Below are positions 1 to 8,564 of a stretch of 32,147 nucleotides of DNA, in pieces; the stretch's first letter is position 1, and each line of letters starts with the position of its first letter. The stretch comes from an uncultured Eubacteriales bacterium (lineage in GTDB: Bacteria; Bacillota; Clostridia; Christensenellales; Aristaeellaceae), in NCBI GenBank assembly GCA_944349545.1, contig CALVNG010000020.1, positions 1 through 32,147 on the forward strand, given 5' to 3'. A program made the position numbers and the translations under genes. The notes beneath the pieces were generated by a model. That model was not told the origin of the DNA. It was given only the letters and a program-made list of their open reading frames with translations, and did not search any database.

Positions 1-678
1 GAGCATGCACAGCGGCAGCGCGTACTGTTCCAGCCAGGTCATCTTGCACACCTTGATGAGCACGCCGCAGATGGCCATCATCAGCGCCGACACCAGCGCC
101 ACCGCGATGGGAATGAACCCCGGAAGCCCCGACCGGATATCGGCAAACAGCATGCCCACAAAGGCGCTCACCATGCCCAGAAACAGGCTGTCCATCACGA
201 TTTCGCCCCAGCGCTTGTCCTTGCCGGTGATGGAGCGCATGCCCCGGCGGATGCGCTTGAGGCCGAAGAGCACCAGCACGATGCCGGAGATGATGCCCAG
301 CGTCATCGTCCAGGCGATGGCGGCAAACACCTGCGGATCGGTGATGGTCTCCTTGACGGACGCGCCCATGGTACCGGCTGCGATGGTAGCTGCGGGCAGC
401 TCATAGGTGACCGCGCCCAGCACGCTCAGCCTGAGCCATGGGAACGGCAGGCCGATGAAGTTGCTCAGCGTGATCACGCCCACCAGAATGGAAATGGCCG
501 GCGCGATGGAGAACAGCGCGCTGGAGAAGATGGTCTTGCGCACGGTTGCGGCGGCAATGCCCATCTGCTGCGCGCGGCGGTTGGCCTTGACCAGGAAAAA
601 GACCGATTGCGCCACAACGAATACCACGATGATTGCGGAAAGAAGATAGAGAAACGGATCGTTGACGGAAAAGGACAT
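1..678 (-). CDS. DUF5058-family membrane protein, 3' end cut by the window
   Basis: Translation from the ATG at 678 gives 226 codons that stay open to the window edge, so the C-terminus is missing. The protein is very hydrophobic. It has an N-terminal span near residues 8-25, then further spans separated by short loops, including a basic loop (GLKRIRRGMRSITGKDKRW) near residue 145. Overall it resembles DUF5058 proteins of Bacillota, predicted membrane proteins of unknown function and about 230-240 residues, so little should be missing. The SD AAGGAGGGA lies 4 nt before the ATG. The gene follows pyrimidine-nucleoside phosphorylase on the same strand, but a terminator (717-747) and a second hairpin (701-716) lie between them. 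No promoter is visible in the roughly 38 nt after that terminator, so expression by read-through is inferred. A transport role is plausible but unproven; the family call is from memory of its sequence character. Confidence 0.7.
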   Translation of the reverse strand, partial: MSFSVNDPFLYLLSAIIVVFVVAQSVFFLVKANRRAQQMGIAAATVRKTIFSSALFSIAPAISILVGVITLSNFIGLPFPWLRLSVLGAVTYELPAATIAAGTMGASVKETITDPQVFAAIAWTMTLGIISGIVLVLFGLKRIRRGMRSITGKDKRWGEIVMDSLFLGMVSAFVGMLFADIRSGLPGFIPIAVALVSALMMAICGVLIKVCKMTWLEQYALPLCML

Positions 679-700
679 GGAATCCCTCCTTATGGCATTC

Positions 701-716
701 GGCCGCCCGCGCGGCC
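701..716. repeat. GC-only hairpin between terminator and DUF5058 gene
   Basis: GGCCGC, four bases (CCGC), then GCGGCC form a perfect 6-bp inverted repeat directly after the T-run of the pdp terminator and about 20 nt before the DUF5058 start. It could protect an mRNA end or influence translation; no function is demonstrated. Confidence 0.5.
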
Positions 717-747
717 AAAAAAGGCGTGCCCCGAAGCGGGACACGCC
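717..747 (-). terminator. Intrinsic terminator after pyrimidine-nucleoside phosphorylase
   Basis: On the minus strand, 747-723 forms an 11-bp stem (GGCGTGTCCCG with CGGGGCACGCC, one U-G pair) around a CTT loop, followed by six T (722-717). The U-G pair and the T-run only make sense in minus-strand RNA, which fixes the direction. It lies about 48 nt past the pdp stop codon. Confidence 0.85.
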
Positions 748-794
748 CATTATACGCCCAAACCGGGACGGACTCAACCTTTATTTGCCGCTTC

Positions 795-2120
795 CTATAG
801 CCGCTCTACGCCGTCATGGGTCACGATGGCGTGTATCAGCTTGCAGGGCGCAGCCTTTTGCACACCGACGGCGACGCAGCGGCGGATGGCCTCGCCAGCC
901 GCCTGCGCCGTGGCTTCGTCGCGGGCATGCACGGTCGCCAGCGCCTCGCCTGCCGCTATCCGATCCCCGATACGGCAGCGCATCACAAAACCCACGGCTG
1001 GGTCGATCACGTCGGTCTTGACCCGTCGGCCCGCGCCCATGGCCTGCGCTGCGCTGCCAAGGCCCACCGTGTCCATCTGCTGCACGTAGCCGGATGTGGC
1101 GGCGGGGACGTCGCGCACCACGGGGGCCTGCGGCAGCCGGGTCACGTCGTCGCAGCAGGCGGGATCGCCGCCCTGCGCTGCGATCATGGCGCGCAGACGG
1201 TCCAGCCCGCGCCCGCTCTCCAGCGCGTCCATGAGCTTTTGTTTGGCATCTGCCACATTTGTGGCCGCGTCCGCGAGCATCAGCATGCGCGCGCCCAGCT
1301 CCAGTGAAACCTCCAGAAGCGGCCCCTGTACGCGGCCCGAAAGCGCGTCGATGGCCTCCTTGACCTCCAGCGCGTTGCCCACATGGCTGCCCAGCGGCTC
1401 GCCCATGTCCGTGACCAGCGCCATCATGCGCCGGCCCGCATCGCAGCCGATGCGCACCATGGTCTGCGCCAGTTCGATGCTCGCTTCCGTGGTGTGCATC
1501 AGCGCGCCCGCGCCGGTCTTGACGTCCAGCACCACGCCCTGTGCGCCGCTGGCCAGCTTTTTGCTGACGATGCTGGATGCGATCAGCGGCAGGCTGTCCA
1601 CCGTGGCGGTCACGTCGCGCAGGGCATAGAGGGTTTTGTCGGCGGGGGCCAGGTTTTTGGTCTGGCCGATGACCGCTACGCCGATATCGCGTACCTGCCT
1701 GAGAAACGCTTCTTCGCTCAGGTCCACGCGAAGGCCGGGGATGCTTTCCAGCTTATCCAGCGTGCCGCCGGTGTGGCCCAGGCCGCGCCCGCTCATCTTG
1801 GCCACGGGCACGCCGCATGCGGCGACCAGCGGGGCCAGAATGAGCGTCGTGGTATCACCCACACCGCCGGTGGAATGCTTGTCTACCGGGATACCCGGCA
1901 GGGCGGACAGGTCGCAGATATCGCCTGAATGGGCCATGGCAAGGGTGAGCTGCACCGTTTCCTCGCGGTTCATGCCATTGAGACGGATGGCCATCAGCAG
2001 GGCGGCCAGCTGATAATCAGGGATGCTGCCGTTTGCCGCCCCCTGCACAAACCATTCGATTTCCTCGCGGGTCAGCGCCTGCGCCAACTTCTTTTTTTCG
2101 ATGATTTCCACCATGTTCAT
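795..2120 (-). CDS. pdp: Pyrimidine-nucleoside phosphorylase
   Basis: Catalyses reversible phosphorolysis of uridine, deoxyuridine and thymidine to a free base plus (deoxy)ribose-1-phosphate, in cytoplasmic nucleoside salvage. The 441-residue length suits the family. The thymidine/pyrimidine phosphorylase signature SGRGLGHTGGTLDKLE lies at residues 110-125 and the phosphate-binding segment KHSTGGVGD at 81-89. The all-alpha N-terminal domain, the central alpha/beta domain and the C-terminal domain (VGFVMRCRIGDRIAAGE region) are all present. I chose the ATG at 2120 because GAGGAG sits 8 nt upstream; an in-frame ATG 18 nt further up has no better SD. It is the penultimate gene of the minus-strand cluster, just after the zinc-ribbon gene, and a terminator-like hairpin ends only about 19 nt before its start. 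A deoxyribose-phosphate aldolase, which can process the sugar product after isomerisation, lies elsewhere in the window. TdR-specific DeoA is the alternative name. Confidence 0.93.
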   Translation of the reverse strand: MNMVEIIEKKKLAQALTREEIEWFVQGAANGSIPDYQLAALLMAIRLNGMNREETVQLTLAMAHSGDICDLSALPGIPVDKHSTGGVGDTTTLILAPLVAACGVPVAKMSGRGLGHTGGTLDKLESIPGLRVDLSEEAFLRQVRDIGVAVIGQTKNLAPADKTLYALRDVTATVDSLPLIASSIVSKKLASGAQGVVLDVKTGAGALMHTTEASIELAQTMVRIGCDAGRRMMALVTDMGEPLGSHVGNALEVKEAIDALSGRVQGPLLEVSLELGARMLMLADAATNVADAKQKLMDALESGRGLDRLRAMIAAQGGDPACCDDVTRLPQAPVVRDVPAATSGYVQQMDTVGLGSAAQAMGAGRRVKTDVIDPAVGFVMRCRIGDRIAAGEALATVHARDEATAQAAGEAIRRCVAVGVQKAAPCKLIHAIVTHDGVERL

Positions 2121-2139
2121 GGCTGCCACTCCTCTCATA

Positions 2140-2180
2140 AAAGAAAAGCGCGCCGGGGCCGCCGGTTCCCCGGCGGCCCC
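2140..2180 (-). terminator. Terminator-like hairpin between zinc-ribbon gene and pdp
   Basis: In the minus direction, GGGGCCGCCGG (2180-2170) pairs with CCGGCGGCCCC (2164-2154), and a flanking GCGCGC can extend the stem. The T-rich tail TTTTCTTTT follows at about 2148-2140. It ends about 19 nt before the pdp start, leaving no room for a normal promoter, so pdp probably depends on read-through (inference). Confidence 0.75.
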
Positions 2181-2195
2181 GAAAGCGCGCGAAAG

Positions 2196-2900
2196 TTACT
2201 GAATAATCAGACGGCCGCAGTTTTCACACTCAATGTACTTGGCGTCGTTTTTGAATTTGCGCAGCGTAACCTGCGGCAGGCTCATGTTGCAGCCGCCGCA
2301 CTGATCGCCGTAGAGGCGCGCGACCGGGGGGATGCAATGCTTTTTGATTACATTGTACTTTTCAAGCAAAGCGGGGTCGATGTCCTTGGCCCTGGCCTGA
2401 ACCTGGGCGCGCTTTTCCTCCAGCTGGCGCATCTGCTCCTTGTACTCGGCCTCGTAGGCCACCTTCTGCTTGTCGTACTCGGCCTTGACCTTGGCATATT
2501 TGACGCGGATCTCCTTTTCCATGCGGTCGCGGTCGGCCGCGTCCTTCTGGATGCGCTTCATCTCCTGCTCATAGTCGATGAGGTCGGAGAGCAGCTTCTG
2601 CGCGTCGCGGCTCATTTCCTGAGCCTGCCTGAGGTCCGCGGGCGGGGTGGCCTCCATGCGCTTTTGCAGGGCGGAAAGCTGCTCCTCCATGCGGGAGATG
2701 GCCACCTTGATCACGTCCACACGGTCCACCATTTCGGCGACTTCCTGCTCCATGCGCTTGACGGCATTTTGCTGTTCCACCAAGAACTCACGGTTTTTCT
2801 TCAGCTGCAGGCGATTGGGATTTCGCTTGATTTCCGTCTCAAAAGCGTCGGCGGCCATATCGGCCTGCTGATACTGCCACAGCAATTCAGTCTGTTCCAT
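2196..2900 (-). CDS. Coiled-coil protein with C-terminal C4 zinc ribbon
   Basis: A 234-residue protein. Residues 1 to about 170 are charged heptad-like coiled coil (for example QLEEKRAQVQARAKDIDPAL). The C-terminal part has two CxxC knuckles, CGGC in YGDQCGGCNMSL and CENC in YIECENCGRLI, about 20 residues apart, forming a C4 zinc ribbon of the zf-RING_7/CT398 type. Such proteins are widespread beside nif3 and trmK in Bacillota and Actinobacteria. Their role is uncertain; nucleic-acid or ribosome association has been proposed for the ribbon fold. The SD AAGGAGGT precedes the ATG by about 4 nt. The gene starts 32 nt after the Nif3-like stop codon, consistent with one operon, and is followed by the hairpin at 2140-2180. 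No specific substrate can be read from the sequence. Confidence 0.88.
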   Translation of the reverse strand: MEQTELLWQYQQADMAADAFETEIKRNPNRLQLKKNREFLVEQQNAVKRMEQEVAEMVDRVDVIKVAISRMEEQLSALQKRMEATPPADLRQAQEMSRDAQKLLSDLIDYEQEMKRIQKDAADRDRMEKEIRVKYAKVKAEYDKQKVAYEAEYKEQMRQLEEKRAQVQARAKDIDPALLEKYNVIKKHCIPPVARLYGDQCGGCNMSLPQVTLRKFKNDAKYIECENCGRLIIQ

Positions 2901-2932
2901 GCGTACCTCCTTGTGGTTCGTAGGGGATGCCC

Positions 2933-3709
2933 TCAGAGGGCCAGAAGCGCGCCCGCGTAGGGGGGCTGAAAATACAGATGCGCCTTGACCGACCAGCCGG
3001 CGCGGGTCGCATCCGCGAGAAAGCGTTCATACAGGGACATCACGCCGGGCAGCTCGGTGGGAAAGTGCCCCGCGTCATAGACGGTCAGGCCGCGGGCGCA
3101 GGCGTCCAGCAGCTCGTGATGCCGCACCTCGCCCACCACAAAGGCCTGCGCGCCGCTTGAAGCGGCCAGGGCGTAGCCCTCGCCGTAGGCGCCGCCCGCC
3201 ACGGCCACGCGCGCAATGGGCGCGTCGGAGGCGGGATAGCAGCGCGCGTCGATGTGCAGGGACTGGCGAATCAGCGCGTCCAGCTCCGCAGCAGAAAGCG
3301 GCGCGGGCAGCGAACCCAGCCTGAGAAAGTCGTCCGGGGCGGATACGTCCAAAAGTCCCAGCGCCCGGGCCAGGCTGTCGCTGACGCCGCCGGGGGCCTT
3401 GTCCCAGTTGGTATGCGCGGCGATGACACAGATGCGGTTCGCGGTCAGCTTCAAAAGCGTGCGCCCCTGGGGGTCATTATAGTTTATGCGCTTGAGCGCG
3501 TGAAAAATGAACGGATGGTGGGCCACGATCAGCCTGTCTCCGTGCTTAAGCGCCTCATCCACCAGCGCTTCGGTCACGTCCATGCAGAACGTCACGCCGC
3601 TGACGGACGTCTCAGCGTCGCCCAGAAGCAAGCCCACGTTGTCAAAATCCTCCGCGCTGTCAAACGGCGCCAGCCCGTCCAGCCAGCTCAGCACATCCCT
3701 TACCTTCAC
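2933..3709 (-). CDS. Nif3-like dinuclear metal centre protein (YqfO/YbgI family)
   Basis: A 258-residue member of the Nif3/DUF34 family, conserved proteins with a two-metal site and a possible GTP cyclohydrolase I or hydrolase-like activity; the true reaction is unsettled. Metal-ligand segments are visible: the double histidine in VAHHPFIFHALKRIN, the AHTNWD...GGVSD segment, and near the C-terminus VGEVRHHELLDA followed by DAGHFPTE. It lacks the large insert found in Bacillus YqfO and so is the short, YbgI-like form. The GTG start overlaps the trmK stop codon (GTGA), so translation is probably coupled. The trmK-nif3 pairing is a hallmark of Bacillota genomes, which supports both calls. Confidence 0.93.
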   Translation of the reverse strand: MKVRDVLSWLDGLAPFDSAEDFDNVGLLLGDAETSVSGVTFCMDVTEALVDEALKHGDRLIVAHHPFIFHALKRINYNDPQGRTLLKLTANRICVIAAHTNWDKAPGGVSDSLARALGLLDVSAPDDFLRLGSLPAPLSAAELDALIRQSLHIDARCYPASDAPIARVAVAGGAYGEGYALAASSGAQAFVVGEVRHHELLDACARGLTVYDAGHFPTELPGVMSLYERFLADATRAGWSVKAHLYFQPPYAGALLAL

Positions 3710-4461
3710 GGCGCATCGCCCCCTTCCGCTCCGGGCCTTCGCATCAGGCGAAGCTGCCCGGTTACATACCCAAGCTCACGCCTGTTCATGGCCAGACGCG
3801 CTTTGTCCTTTTCCAGACCGGCCCGCTCCATGGCCGCGATCTCCTGCTCCAAGAGCCGCTCGCGCCGCTCCAGCACGCGCCGCCATTCCGGGGCGGATTC
3901 ACGCATGAGACCGGGTCCCAGCACGCATTCGCGCTCCGTATAGAATCCTTCGCCCGCCAGAGCGGGCGTGCAGCGCATCAGCACATAATCACGTCCGCCC
4001 GCCGAGCCGATCACCTCGCGGCGGATGCGGTAGCCTACCTCGCAGACCGTGCGGCGCACCATGGGCAAATCGGTCTGAGCGCCCAGAATCAGCGCAGCGC
4101 CCCGAAGGCGCGCATATCCCCGTTGCAATATACCGCGGATGGTTTCCCCGCCCATGCCCAGCACAAACACGGTATCGGGGACCTGATCGAACGCGTCCAG
4201 CGCCGCGAGCCCGTCGGCCACGGCGAGGGTGACGCGGCTGTCCAGCCCCAGGGCGCAAAGCCGCCCGCGCGCCTTTTCCAGCGCCGCCGCGCTCACGTCG
4301 GCCACCAGCGCGCGCCGCGCGCCGCGTAGCAGCAGCACCGCGCTCAGACGCCCGTGGTCCGCGCCGATATCGGCAAATACCCGCGTGCCCTCCGCAAGCG
4401 CCATGGCGGCGGAAAGCCGCCCGTCCAATATGGGCGCGCGGCGATGAGTCCCGTCAGTCAA
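3706..4461 (-). CDS. trmK: tRNA (adenine(22)-N1)-methyltransferase
   Basis: SAM-dependent enzyme that methylates N1 of adenine 22 in the tRNA D-loop. The Rossmann SAM-binding motif [13 protein letters not shown] lies near residues 28-40, and the acidic motif [13 protein letters not shown] follows. The substrate-site motif VLGMGGETI replaces the usual xPPY and is typical of TrmK/YqfN. The C-terminal region (about 190 onward) is a helical coiled coil, as in the family. The start is ambiguous: the frame is open into rpoD. I prefer the TTG at 4461, which overlaps the end of rpoD and has AAGG 6 nt upstream; it leaves the expected short leader ([15 protein letters not shown]) before the Rossmann fold. 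The ATG 57 nt downstream would remove part of that conserved leader. The stop overlaps the nif3 start by 4 nt. Confidence 0.9.
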   Translation of the reverse strand: MTDGTHRRAPILDGRLSAAMALAEGTRVFADIGADHGRLSAVLLLRGARRALVADVSAAALEKARGRLCALGLDSRVTLAVADGLAALDAFDQVPDTVFVLGMGGETIRGILQRGYARLRGAALILGAQTDLPMVRRTVCEVGYRIRREVIGSAGGRDYVLMRCTPALAGEGFYTERECVLGPGLMRESAPEWRRVLERRERLLEQEIAAMERAGLEKDKARLAMNRRELGYVTGQLRLMRRPGAEGGDAP

Positions 4462-5545
4462 GGTAATCCTTGAGCTTTTTGGAGCGGCTGGGATGGCGCA
4501 GCTTGCGCAGCGCTTTGGCTTCAATCTGGCGAATGCGCTCGCGAGTCACCTTGAACTCGCGGCCGACTTCCTCCAGCGTGCGCTGGTGGCCGTCATCCAG
4601 GCCGAAGCGCAGGCGAAGCACTTTTTCCTCGCGGGGGGTCAGGGTATCCAGCACGTCCAGAAGCTGCTCCTTCATCAAGGTGAAGCTGGCGGCTTCGGCG
4701 GGCGCGGGCGCGTCGTCGTCGGGGATGAAGTCGCCCAGATGGCTGTCCTCCTCCTCGCCGATGGGGGTTTCCAGCGAGACGGGCTCCTGCGCGATCTTGA
4801 TGATCTCGCGCACCTTGCTTTCGCTGATGTTCATCACCTTGGCGATCTCGTCGGGCGTGGGCTCGCGGCCGTATTCCTGCAAAAGCTGGCGTGAAACGCG
4901 GATGAGCTTGTTGATGGTTTCTACCATGTGCACGGGAATGCGGATGGTGCGGGCCTGATCCGCGATGGCGCGGGTGATGGCCTGCCGGATCCACCAGGTA
5001 GCATAGGTGGAGAACTTGTATCCCTTGCGGTAGTCAAACTTGTCCACCGCCTTGATCAGGCCCAGGTTACCCTCCTGAATCAGGTCCAGAAACAGCATTC
5101 CGCGGCCCACATAGCGCTTGGCGATGGACACCACCAGGCGCAGGTTGGCCTCGGTCAGCTTCTGCTTGGCCTCCTCGTCGCCCTGTTCCATGCGCTGAGC
5201 GATGTCGATTTCCTCCTCGGCCGTTAAAAGGGGCACCTTGCCGATTTCCTTGAGGTACATGCGCACGGGGTCGTCGATGCTGATGCCCTCCGGCACGCTC
5301 AGGTCAATCTGCTCCGGCTCGATCAGCTCTTCGGGAGGAACGGGATCGAACTCCGCCACCACGTCAACGCCCATGCTTTCGAGCGTTTCGTAGATTTTGT
5401 TCATCTGGTCGGCGTCGATCTCCATCTCCATGAGCTGGTTGGCGACCTCGTCGCGGGTGACGGTGCCCTTGGTCTTGGCGTCCTCGTATAGTTCGTTGAG
5501 CTTCACTTTGATCGCTTCAGGCGACTGATTCTGACTCAACTTCAT
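4454..5545 (-). CDS. rpoD: RNA polymerase primary sigma factor (sigma-70/SigA)
   Basis: Housekeeping sigma factor that directs RNA polymerase to -35/-10 promoters. At 363 residues it matches the length of Bacillota SigA. The N-terminal region 1.1 (to about residue 70) is followed by region 1.2 ([20 protein letters not shown]), region 2 ([20 protein letters not shown] then [17 protein letters not shown]), region 3 ([11 protein letters not shown]) and region 4 with the helix-turn-helix [20 protein letters not shown]. Many promoters in this window fit its expected consensus. AAGGAG lies only about 2 nt before the ATG at 5545, but 8 nt before a TTG two codons later, so the exact first residue is uncertain by two. 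dnaG ends 29 nt upstream: the classic primase-sigma arrangement, cotranscribed in many bacteria. Confidence 0.97.
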   Translation of the reverse strand: MKLSQNQSPEAIKVKLNELYEDAKTKGTVTRDEVANQLMEMEIDADQMNKIYETLESMGVDVVAEFDPVPPEELIEPEQIDLSVPEGISIDDPVRMYLKEIGKVPLLTAEEEIDIAQRMEQGDEEAKQKLTEANLRLVVSIAKRYVGRGMLFLDLIQEGNLGLIKAVDKFDYRKGYKFSTYATWWIRQAITRAIADQARTIRIPVHMVETINKLIRVSRQLLQEYGREPTPDEIAKVMNISESKVREIIKIAQEPVSLETPIGEEEDSHLGDFIPDDDAPAPAEAASFTLMKEQLLDVLDTLTPREEKVLRLRFGLDDGHQRTLEEVGREFKVTRERIRQIEAKALRKLRHPSRSKKLKDYLD

Positions 5546-5574
5546 CACTCCTTCAATCGTGCGCGGGGGGGGGA

Positions 5575-7320
5575 TCATTTCAGGTCGAGCAGCTGTTGCG
5601 TAAGGGCGAAGGCGCGCTGCGTTTCGCGCTCGCGCTCCTCGCCGGTCAAAGCGGGCAGACGCTGCTGTATCAGGTCCAGCGCCTTTTCCAGACGCTGCTT
5701 GCGCATTTTTTTCAGGCAATCCTGCGCCATGCGCATCAGGCCGTCGTCGTCCAGGTCGGTGTTGAGGCTGAGGATGTCGCCCACGGCGGCGCGGCCCTGG
5801 TCGTCGGTCTGACGCTCCATCAGCGACGCGGCGCTTTCGCCCGCAAGCAACCCCTCGCATAAAGAACGCAGCAACGGGTCCTCAAATTCCTCCGGCGTTA
5901 CGCTGTCTTTTGGCAATCGTCCGGTGGCCAGCACCGCCAGCAGCGTGCGGGCGGTCCAGTCCACCTGCGAGGCCTCCCGCGCCTTCTGGCGAAAGCCCTC
6001 GCGCTTTGGCGCCAGAACCACCTTCGGCGGCGGTGCGGCGCCCACCTGCTGCATCAGCACTTCCTTGGAAAAGCCGGTTTCCACCGAAAGGTGCCGCAGG
6101 TGATTCTCCAGCTCCACCGGCTCCTTCACGCCGCGCAAAATGGCGGCGCAGGCCTTGGCGTATTCGATGCGGCCTTCCTCGGTGCTTACGTCGTGCTTCT
6201 CCTTTTCCCTGCGCATGCGGTAGGTTACGGCCGATATGGGCTTGAGCGCCTGGAAGGCTTCCAGCCCCTTCTGACGGACGAACTCGTCCGGGTCCAGCCC
6301 GCCGGGGAAATCCAGCACCCGCACGGGCACGTTTTCGCCCTCGAGCACTTCCAGCCCGCGCAGGATGGCCTTCTGGCCCGCACGGTCGCCGTCATAGGCG
6401 ATATGCACCTCCGGGGCAAAGCGATGCAGGAGCCTCGCCTGCTCGGGGGTCAGCGCCGTGCCCAGCGTAGCCGCCACGCCCTCCACCCCGAACTGGGAGA
6501 GAGCCACCACATCCATGTACCCCTCCACCAGAATGACCCTGTCAAGGCCCCTGGCCTTGCGGAGCAGGTTGGCGGCGAACACGGTGTAGCGCTTGTTGAA
6601 GGCCGGCGTATCGGAGGTGTTGAGGTACTTGGGCATCGCGTCGCCCATGGCGCGTCCGCCGAAGCCCAGGACGTTGCCATAGGTGTCGATGATGGGAAAC
6701 ATCGCGCGGTTTCGGAACATGTCGAAGGCGCGTCCCTCCCGCCGGAGCATGAGCCCGGCCTGGACAAGCTCCTCCTCGGTGAAGCCCTCCTCCATCAGCA
6801 TCCGGCCAACCTGCGCCGAGGGAGGAGCCGCGCCGATGCCGAAACGGCGGATTACCGCGTCCGACAGCCCGCGCTGCTGGAGGTAATGAAGAATGCCGGC
6901 TCCCTCCGGCTGCCAGAGAAGCTGGTGATACATCCGCGCCGCCGTGCGGTTGGCCAGGTAGATGCGCTCCTTGAGCGTGCGGCGCTTTTCATAGGCCGGA
7001 TCGTTTTGCATCTCGGGCAGGGGCATGTGCAGCTGGTCCGCCAGAAAGGCCACCGCCTCCGGAAAGGACAGGCGCTCAATGTCCATGACGAACTGAATGA
7101 CGCTGCCTCCGGCCTTGCAGCCGAAGCAGTGATACACCTGCTTTTGCTCGTCCACGGAAAAGGAGGGCGCCGTTTCGTTGTGAAACGGGCACAGACCAAC
7201 ATATCTATGCCCGTTCTTCTTCAGCGTCACATACGAGCCGATCACCTTGACGATGTCGGCGCGCGCCCTGAGCTCGTCCAACCATTGCGGGGGGTACCTT
7301 CCGGCCATTCCTTGCTTCAC
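5575..7320 (-). CDS. dnaG: DNA primase
   Basis: Synthesises RNA primers for the replication fork. The 581-residue protein has an N-terminal zinc-binding domain (C44, H47, C65, C68 in CPFH and CFGC), followed by the RNA polymerase core. The TOPRIM domain carries the catalytic glutamate in [13 protein letters not shown] and the acidic cluster in [12 protein letters not shown]. The C-terminal third (from about residue 440) is helical and suits the DnaB-helicase-binding domain, though it is the least conserved part. I start at the GTG at 7320 with AGGAG upstream (short spacing); the ATG four codons later has poorer spacing. It lies between dgt (80-nt gap) and rpoD (29-nt gap). I found no convincing promoter in the dgt-dnaG gap. 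Confidence 0.96.
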   Translation of the reverse strand: MKQGMAGRYPPQWLDELRARADIVKVIGSYVTLKKNGHRYVGLCPFHNETAPSFSVDEQKQVYHCFGCKAGGSVIQFVMDIERLSFPEAVAFLADQLHMPLPEMQNDPAYEKRRTLKERIYLANRTAARMYHQLLWQPEGAGILHYLQQRGLSDAVIRRFGIGAAPPSAQVGRMLMEEGFTEEELVQAGLMLRREGRAFDMFRNRAMFPIIDTYGNVLGFGGRAMGDAMPKYLNTSDTPAFNKRYTVFAANLLRKARGLDRVILVEGYMDVVALSQFGVEGVAATLGTALTPEQARLLHRFAPEVHIAYDGDRAGQKAILRGLEVLEGENVPVRVLDFPGGLDPDEFVRQKGLEAFQALKPISAVTYRMRREKEKHDVSTEEGRIEYAKACAAILRGVKEPVELENHLRHLSVETGFSKEVLMQQVGAAPPPKVVLAPKREGFRQKAREASQVDWTARTLLAVLATGRLPKDSVTPEEFEDPLLRSLCEGLLAGESAASLMERQTDDQGRAAVGDILSLNTDLDDDGLMRMAQDCLKKMRKQRLEKALDLIQQRLPALTGEERERETQRAFALTQQLLDLK

Positions 7321-7400
7321 CCACTCCTATTCATTCGCCGCCACGGGTGAGATTCCTGCCAAACGTTCAACAATTTCCGACAATTCCTGACCTTGACACG

Positions 7401-8405
7401 TTACCGGCGGGCAAAGGCGCCGGGGACGAAAATTTCCGAAAACTGGTCGATGGCGTAGCGGTCCGTCATGCAGGCGATGAAGTCGCACACGGCGCGCTCG
7501 GCGCCCTCGGTGAAGTTGATCTCCAGGTATTCGGCGGGCAGCTGTTCCGGGTGCGCCAGAAAGTGCTCATAGAGCGCGGCGAGGATGTAGTCGCAGCGGG
7601 CCTCCTCCTTTTTGCGCCAGTCGTCGTGATACACGTATTCAAACAGAAATTCGCGCAGCTCGTCGCTGGCCTCACGTACCTCCTCGGACATCCTGACGAA
7701 GGGCTGGTCCGTCGATGTGGCCACGATGTCTCGGATCATGGTGTCGATGCGCTCGCCGTGCGTCTCGCCCAGCACGCTCAGACACCGGCGCGGCAGCTCG
7801 AAGGGCTTGAGGATGCCGCCGCGGATGGCGTCGTCAATGTCGTGGTTGATATAGGCGATGCGGTCGGCGCGGCGCACGCACCAGCCCTCAAGCGTTGCCG
7901 GCTCATTCGGACCGGAATGGTTGAGGATGCCGTCCAGCGTTTCCCGGCACAGGTTGAGCCCCTGACCGTCGTTTTCCAGGCGTTCGGCCACACGCAGGCT
8001 CTGCTCGTTGTGGCGGAAGCCGCCGGGCAGCAGGCGGTTGAGCGTGCTTTCCCCGATGTGGCCGAAGGGCGTGTGCCCCAGATCATGCCCCAGGGCGGCG
8101 GCTTCGGTCAGGTCCTCGTTGAGGCGCAGGCTGCGCGCCAGCGTGCGCGCCACCTGGGAGACCTCCAGCGTGTGGGTCAGGCGGGTGCGGTAATGGTCGC
8201 CCATGGGGGTGAGAAATACCTGCGTCTTGTATTTCAGCCGGCGGAAGCTCTTGCAGTGGATGATGCGGTCGCGGTCGCGCTGGTAGCAGGTGCGCAGGTC
8301 GCAGCCGGAGATGGGATGGGCCCGCCCGACGCTTCGGGAGGACAGCGCGGCGTAAGGGGACAGGCGGGCCTCTTCGTCCCGTTCCTGACGCTCGCGGATG
8401 GTCAT
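7401..8405 (-). CDS. dgt: Deoxyguanosinetriphosphate triphosphohydrolase-like protein
   Basis: HD-superfamily dNTPase that cleaves dNTPs to deoxynucleoside plus triphosphate and so affects dNTP pools. The 334-residue protein contains the metal-binding H...HD...D series: RLTHTLEVSQVART, then LGHDLGHTPFGHIGE near residue 100, and a later DRIAYINHDIDDA segment. These are typical of the short, dGTPase-like proteins found upstream of dnaG in Clostridia. The ATG at 8405 has GAGGAGG 5 nt upstream. It is the first gene of the minus-strand cluster and is divergent from dnaX. No strong minus-strand promoter was identified; TATATT in the intergenic region lacks a good -35. The family name is secure, substrate preference is not. 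Confidence 0.93.
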   Translation of the reverse strand: MTIRERQERDEEARLSPYAALSSRSVGRAHPISGCDLRTCYQRDRDRIIHCKSFRRLKYKTQVFLTPMGDHYRTRLTHTLEVSQVARTLARSLRLNEDLTEAAALGHDLGHTPFGHIGESTLNRLLPGGFRHNEQSLRVAERLENDGQGLNLCRETLDGILNHSGPNEPATLEGWCVRRADRIAYINHDIDDAIRGGILKPFELPRRCLSVLGETHGERIDTMIRDIVATSTDQPFVRMSEEVREASDELREFLFEYVYHDDWRKKEEARCDYILAALYEHFLAHPEQLPAEYLEINFTEGAERAVCDFIACMTDRYAIDQFSEIFVPGAFARR

Positions 8406-8488
8406 GCTTCCTCCTCCTCTCATCTTTCGTAAAATCCGGAATCATGATGTAATATACGGGATTCGCCGCCCGGACTCCTGCTTTTTCC

Positions 8489-8517
8489 TTGACCTGACCG
8501 CGCGAAAACGCTATGAT
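8489..8517 (+). promoter_or_regulatory. Promoter of dnaX-rsmA
   Basis: TTGACC (8489-8494), a 17-nt spacer and TATGAT (8512-8517) form a near-consensus sigma-A promoter 48 nt before the dnaX start. Predicted transcription begins near 8524. Confidence 0.85.
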
Positions 8518-8522
8518 AGGTG

Positions 8523-8549
8523 AGATGGAACTGGTGCCATCTTGTTTTT
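8523..8549 (+). repeat. Small hairpin plus T-run at the dnaX 5' end
   Basis: AGATGG (8523-8528) and CCATCT (8537-8542) are inverted, with an 8-nt loop, and are followed by TGTTTTT. The element sits exactly at the predicted transcription start, so it would form at the extreme 5' end of the mRNA. It looks like a weak mini-terminator or a stabilising 5' hairpin; function not shown. Confidence 0.45.
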
Positions 8550-8564
8550 GGGGGAAGGTATCAT

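Noticed and set aside
1929..2960. Plus-strand open frame of about 340 codons over pdp and the zinc-ribbon gene
   Set aside because: It crosses two well-supported genes and a terminator on the other strand and has no start signal.
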